Below are positions 60,202 to 64,000 of a stretch of DNA of 64,000 nucleotides, piece by piece. Location of the stretch: assembly GCF_017316025.1 (NCBI RefSeq), contig NZ_JAFLVT010000004.1:1-64000 (forward strand), given 5' to 3'. Both the position numbers and the translations under genes were made by a program. Within the stretch, counting starts at the first letter, position 1; each line of letters starts with the position of its first letter. The stretch is from Candidatus Enterococcus myersii (GTDB lineage Bacteria; Bacillota; Bacilli; Lactobacillales; Enterococcaceae). Under the pieces are notes generated by a model. It did not search any database. It was not told the origin of the DNA and was given only the letters and a program-made list of their open reading frames with translations.

Positions 60202-61875
60202 TTACAAAGCTTCTGGATACTCACAAAACACGTACTTGCTAAATTCAGCGGTAACAATGCTGACGGCTAAATTTTCCAATAAAGTTTGTGGGAAATTAAA
60301 CGGGTATTCTTTTAATTGTAAAAAAGATAAAAACAACCGGGAATCTGACCATGCAACTAATCGTTCTCGGTATAAATGCAGCCACTCTGCTACAGATAAA
60401 GTGGCGTTAAATTCTCCCATTTGACCTGCACAAGCCTGTTTTACTTGGGTTATAAAAAACTCTTGTTGATAAATTTCATCTGGCAAGACATTTAACCACA
60501 CGCCACTAAGTTCTGCTATGGCTAAGCCGGCAGTTTCAAAGGAAACTTTTTTCCCATAGGCATTTTTTAACTTACGCCAAAAATAAGGCGCTTTAATAAT
60601 TTGCCATAGTGGATGCTGTTGCTTTCGTAATTGCTTGCAAAATTGCTGCCATAATCCATTGAAATCTTCTTTTACAAAAGTATACCAAAAACCGGTATAC
60701 CGCTGAAAATATTTCAGCGTCTCCAAATAGCCTAGCCGTAAATTGTACTTGGAACGCTGCGGATCAAAAACCAAAAAACTCCCCAATGTCCAAGGTGAAG
60801 ATAACGAAATCGTAGCCACATTTGATGGGGGTTGATAATTTTTAGTGAAACCAGGACCTTTTACGTCGACTACAATGCATTCTGTTGCCCCTTTTGCCAC
60901 AGCAACATCAACAGGTACATTATTACGATAACCCCCATCGATATAAAAATCCCCCGCAATCTCAGTAGCTTTCATCGCCGGATAAAAAGACGCAGAGGCG
61001 CCTAACCACTGGAGGGCTGTTTTTAATTGTTCTTTTTTAAAGTGATACACATGCTCACTAAAATCTGACAGTCGTGTGGTACAAACATATAACTGCTTTT
61101 TACTTTGTAACATTTTCTTTCCATCAAAAATTTTTTGCATTAACCGACTTAACGGTTCCGTACTCGCACCATTTTCCCGCAAAGCAGTAAAGGTAAGGGA
61201 GCGAACTTGGCGCAATAATAAATTTAAGGCGTGAGTATCTGCTGTGGCCGCGGGGAATTGCAATACTTGATCGGTACTTAAACTTTCCCAAAGTTGGCTA
61301 GCTGCCTTTAAGTCATTTAATAAAATCAAACCGCCATTTAACGCGCCCACAGAAGTTCCCGTTACAATGGAAAAATTAATTTTTAGCTCTTGTAATGCCC
61401 GCCACACGCCAATTTGATAGGCTCCTCTGGCTCCACCACCGCCTAAAACTAGCGCCGTTTGATACTGACAGCGGCGGCTAAAGACTCCTTTTTCTACGTG
61501 AAAATCATTAGCTATCAGCCAGTTAAAAACTTCGGTCGAAATTCTTTTAGGATCAAGTTCAAAGCGTAGGCCTGAAAAAAAATTCATGCGACAAAAATTG
61601 TCTACTAGTTGCAACAATCCTTTGCGACTACCACTTTGCTCGCTGTCCCATAAAAAATTGGTCAAATCAAAAAAATTATCAGCTGCCAACTTACCAGTTA
61701 AATAAACAGTCAGATCTTTTTTCCTTAACTGCCAGACGGTTTCCGCTTTTACTTTTTGCTTCATATCTGCTCTAGCTGCGCTATTACTGGCAAAAAAGAA
61801 GAAGATTTGACAACTACGTTTGAAAACGGGTTGGTAGTCAATAAAATCAGAGGGATATAGTTTTATCGTCTGCAT
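60202..61875 (-). CDS. Patatin-like phospholipase family protein
   Basis: A 557-residue probable lipid acyl hydrolase. The patatin domain (about 139-345) has the oxyanion motif GGGGARG (145-151), the nucleophile GTSVG (Ser175) and the catalytic Asp in DGGYRNNVPV. The N-terminal 135 residues and the roughly 200-residue C-terminus have no assignment I can give. No signal peptide or clear TM is seen, so it is probably cytoplasmic or peripheral. The gap 60009-60201 downstream has no gene. Confidence 0.88.
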   Translation of the reverse strand: MQTIKLYPSDFIDYQPVFKRSCQIFFFFASNSAARADMKQKVKAETVWQLRKKDLTVYLTGKLAADNFFDLTNFLWDSEQSGSRKGLLQLVDNFCRMNFFSGLRFELDPKRISTEVFNWLIANDFHVEKGVFSRRCQYQTALVLGGGGARGAYQIGVWRALQELKINFSIVTGTSVGALNGGLILLNDLKAASQLWESLSTDQVLQFPAATADTHALNLLLRQVRSLTFTALRENGASTEPLSRLMQKIFDGKKMLQSKKQLYVCTTRLSDFSEHVYHFKKEQLKTALQWLGASASFYPAMKATEIAGDFYIDGGYRNNVPVDVAVAKGATECIVVDVKGPGFTKNYQPPSNVATISLSSPWTLGSFLVFDPQRSKYNLRLGYLETLKYFQRYTGFWYTFVKEDFNGLWQQFCKQLRKQQHPLWQIIKAPYFWRKLKNAYGKKVSFETAGLAIAELSGVWLNVLPDEIYQQEFFITQVKQACAGQMGEFNATLSVAEWLHLYRERLVAWSDSRLFLSFLQLKEYPFNFPQTLLENLAVSIVTAEFSKYVFCEYPEAL

Positions 61876-61988
61876 TATTTCACCTCTTTTACTTAAATAT
61901 GCTGCAAAATTTACGAAACCTGCTTATTTTTAGTATAACAAAAGTTAACCTAACTGCCTCTTGGTATGAATCTCATGTCTGAAAATAA

Positions 61989-62050
61989 GAAAAAAGGTCA
62001 CATCTCTTTACTTGGCTTTCATAAAAAAACCAACAAAGACTTGCGACCTG
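61989..62050 (-). terminator. Terminator of the class A sortase gene
   Basis: A long stem of about 20 pairs with several mismatches (arms starting with AGGTC and ending with GACCT) spans 61995-62049. It is followed on the minus strand by a T-run. Confidence 0.75.
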
Positions 62051-62058
62051 TTTTATAT

Positions 62059-62772
62059 TTAATAAGTTTTTGATTTCAAAGCAAAGGCATCCCGCATTTC
62101 TTTTGTTGCCTCTTTCACTGGTGTTACTTCTTTTAATTCACCTTGCACAATCGTTCGTGTTATCCCTTCAATTTCCCCACAGGTAATTAAGGTGACGAGT
62201 TTTTTCCCCTTAATGACATCTAAATATTGCACTTCTGTCGGTTGTACTCGGACAATGATTTTTGTTTCATAGGTGTAAATATTTTTTAAATCCGTTAAAT
62301 AAATGGTATCACCTTTTTTCACTTTCTCTAATGGTGTGAATAATAAATCTGGCTCATAGGCGCGATGAGAAGCTAACGCATAGTTACCTTCCCCCATTTT
62401 TTGATTGGGCTCTAAAGTTCCCGCTCCCCACAACAAGGCTTCATTTGCTAACCCTTTAAAGATTGGTAGATTAATGCCAACTTTAGGGACCGCAACCCCA
62501 CCAATTGTTGGTAAATTACGATTAGTAAATTGTGCTTTAAAGACTGCCTGACTGCTAGAAGGTACCACCGCATCAAAATCAAAGGAAGCTGGTTTATTTT
62601 GATTTTTTTCAATTTCTGCCGCCGTGACTTCAGATACGGCATATTTTTCACCGTTTTTCTCAATTAGAAAGTTTTTAATTTGATTGTTAAAAGTTAAACC
62701 CAATCCCACTAAAAGTAATAATAATAACAACAAATTAATCAGCCAATTTTTTAGGCGCGACTTTTTTTTCAT
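62059..62772 (-). CDS. srtA: Class A sortase
   Basis: Housekeeping sortase that anchors LPXTG proteins to the wall. From the ATG at 62772 (237 residues, AAGGAG upstream): N-terminal TM (about 9-28), catalytic His136 in LASHRAY, Cys198 in LITCGE and Arg206. There is no C-terminal TM, unlike the class C enzymes in the pilus locus. It is expected to attach the LPSTG protein and finished pili. The frame is open to 62847 but without a ribosome site. Confidence 0.93.
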   Translation of the reverse strand: MKKKSRLKNWLINLLLLLLLLVGLGLTFNNQIKNFLIEKNGEKYAVSEVTAAEIEKNQNKPASFDFDAVVPSSSQAVFKAQFTNRNLPTIGGVAVPKVGINLPIFKGLANEALLWGAGTLEPNQKMGEGNYALASHRAYEPDLLFTPLEKVKKGDTIYLTDLKNIYTYETKIIVRVQPTEVQYLDVIKGKKLVTLITCGEIEGITRTIVQGELKEVTPVKEATKEMRDAFALKSKTY

Positions 62773-63111
62773 GTTATTTTTCTCCTTGATTTCGCAATTT
62801 TTTCTACCACTTTCACTTACTACATCCCATTTGGTTTTACTGACCAAATATTTTCGTGTTAAATTTTTTTATTTGTTACTGTCATTTTAGCATATTTAGC
62901 TCGTGTTTTATACTTTGCCCTTCTTTTCAATAAACCTACCATAAAAATTTGAAAATCCAACTTGAACACAGCACAAAATTATTACAATTGGTTTGAAATA
63001 ATTGCAAAAACGTGTTCTTGTTGTAACATAATCTTAGAAGAAAAGATACAAGCATTTTCTCACTGTTTATTGTAAAATAACTTAAAGTGATATAAAGGAG
63101 GAGTGGGCAAA

Positions 63112-63891
63112 ATGCCAGAAATGGTCTATGTACATATTGATACAACAAGTAATGCCATTTTGGCCCGCGGAATCACACCGGCGGATTTTGTTCATGGCAT
63201 TGTGCATTATCCTAGTAATTTACTTTTATTAGATCCTTCCTCAAACTACGGTGAATTTGAAGCACATACCGGTATGAAGATTATTCGAGGCAACGAAAGT
63301 GTTGATCGCTTTTTTGACGAAGTACGCAAAGGGCGCATTACCGAAGATTTAAAGTGGATTGATTTTAGCGATGCAGCCATGCTAAAAGAATTAACGCCGC
63401 TAGAAATTTCTGAGCTGTTATATTTTGGCCACATGAAAACGCATCTTCATTCACCGTTTTTTTATAAGTTGCAAAACAATTTTGTCTTCTTTGATTTAAA
63501 AGATGGCTTAACGCGAATTTACTATCGCTATTTAGACGAATTTTATCGTATTTTAGCTGACAAAATTACCCGCGTTGCATTAGGAAAATTAAATGATCGT
63601 CGTAGTTTTTTCAGAAAAGCAACCCCTGTGGAAAAACTTGATTTAAATCTTTTAAAAGAAATGAAGGGGCTCTTTCAAGAAGGAGTTATCTTCTGTCTAA
63701 AAAGCAGTGAAGTCGTTAATAAAGAATTTCACATTCCGATTTATTTAGTTGAAGAAAGCGGCTTACGCCAAAGTGTCACTTTCGGCTATGATAAACCAGA
63801 AATGCTGGTGGCTACTTTAATTTACAGTAAAGCAGAACGAAATTGGTACTTAAAACATGAAGACAACGATTTATTGTTAATGCCAAATTAA
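63112..63891 (+). CDS. Conserved-looking hypothetical protein, unrecognised
   Basis: A 259-residue soluble-looking protein that I do not recognise. The ATG at 63112 has AAAGGAGG about ten bases upstream; a GTG at 63103 overlaps that site and is less likely. Visible features are an N-terminal MVYVHIDTTS strand, a mixed alpha/beta body with many aromatic and charged residues (FFYKLQNNFVFFDLKDG, YYRYLDEFYRILADK) and no signal or membrane segment. It is divergent from srtA. No terminator is seen before the window end (63892-64000 holds nothing I can name). Confidence 0.78.
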   Translation: MPEMVYVHIDTTSNAILARGITPADFVHGIVHYPSNLLLLDPSSNYGEFEAHTGMKIIRGNESVDRFFDEVRKGRITEDLKWIDFSDAAMLKELTPLEISELLYFGHMKTHLHSPFFYKLQNNFVFFDLKDGLTRIYYRYLDEFYRILADKITRVALGKLNDRRSFFRKATPVEKLDLNLLKEMKGLFQEGVIFCLKSSEVVNKEFHIPIYLVEESGLRQSVTFGYDKPEMLVATLIYSKAERNWYLKHEDNDLLLMPN

Positions 63892-64000
63892 ACCACCCAC
63901 AACATTGACTGCAAAAACCAATTTGGTACTTACGTTACAGCAGCTCTGCTAGTTATCGCCAGATCTTTCAGTAATCACTAAATATTTTACTGATAATACC

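Overview
The window looks like chromosomal DNA of a low-GC Gram-positive coccus of the Enterococcaceae, most likely an Enterococcus or a close relative. The reasons are its enterococcal-type gene blocks: tilS-hpt-ftsH-hslO-dusB-lysS beside an rRNA operon, mreC-mreD-sagA without mreB, and a PASTA kinase with its phosphatase. A preQ1-II riboswitch of the Lactobacillales type and a class C sortase/pilin locus fit the same assignment. No species is assigned. Most genes lie on the minus strand.

Layout. Positions 1-430 hold the tandem promoters and leader of an rRNA operon that runs leftwards out of the window. Positions 554-17600 hold a housekeeping cluster read leftwards from pth: pth, mfd, a MOP flippase, rqcP, divIC, an S1-domain protein, tilS, hpt, ftsH, a LOR-fold protein, hslO, dusB and lysS. 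One plus-strand XRE/membrane gene sits between tilS and the S1 gene. Positions 17989-28198 are mixed: ldh, an L,D-transpeptidase and pepF on the plus strand; a DUF1275 protein, yebC, a VanZ-like protein, queT with its riboswitch, a small DUF2829 (Tad2-family) protein, an SDR oxidoreductase and the NlpC/P60 hydrolase sagA on the minus strand. mreD-mreC follow at 28387-29756, then thiN-rpe-rsgA at 30256-32462.

Positions 32562-48990 are an accessory surface-pilus locus placed between rsgA and the PASTA kinase gene. It has two class C sortases, a 1474-residue surface protein, a 1310-residue LPSTG protein with tandem isopeptide-type domains, a YPKN-motif pilin, a plus-strand Mga/EbpR-like regulator with an in-frame stop near its 3' end, and a second pilin-like paralogue that has lost the key motifs. 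Positions 48991-59773 resume the core: prkC, stp, rsmB, fmt, def, priA, rpoZ, gmk, a 93-residue unknown and yicC. The right end holds a PC4-like ssDNA-binding protein, a patatin-family lipase, a class A sortase and an unrecognised plus-strand gene.

How it fits together. The housekeeping blocks serve translation (lysS, dusB, tilS, pth, rqcP, fmt, def, rsmB, rsgA), protein quality control (ftsH, hslO), DNA repair and restart (mfd, priA), nucleotide metabolism (hpt, gmk) and wall growth (divIC, flippase, mreCD, sagA, L,D-transpeptidase, prkC/stp). The pilus locus plus the class A sortase would export, polymerise and anchor surface fibres. Its sorting signals are unusually varied (LPSTG, LPRTN, LPEKF and one unrecognisable). 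Both polymerising sortases carry a C-terminal Cna_B-like domain that should face the cytoplasm, which is the most unusual architecture in the window.
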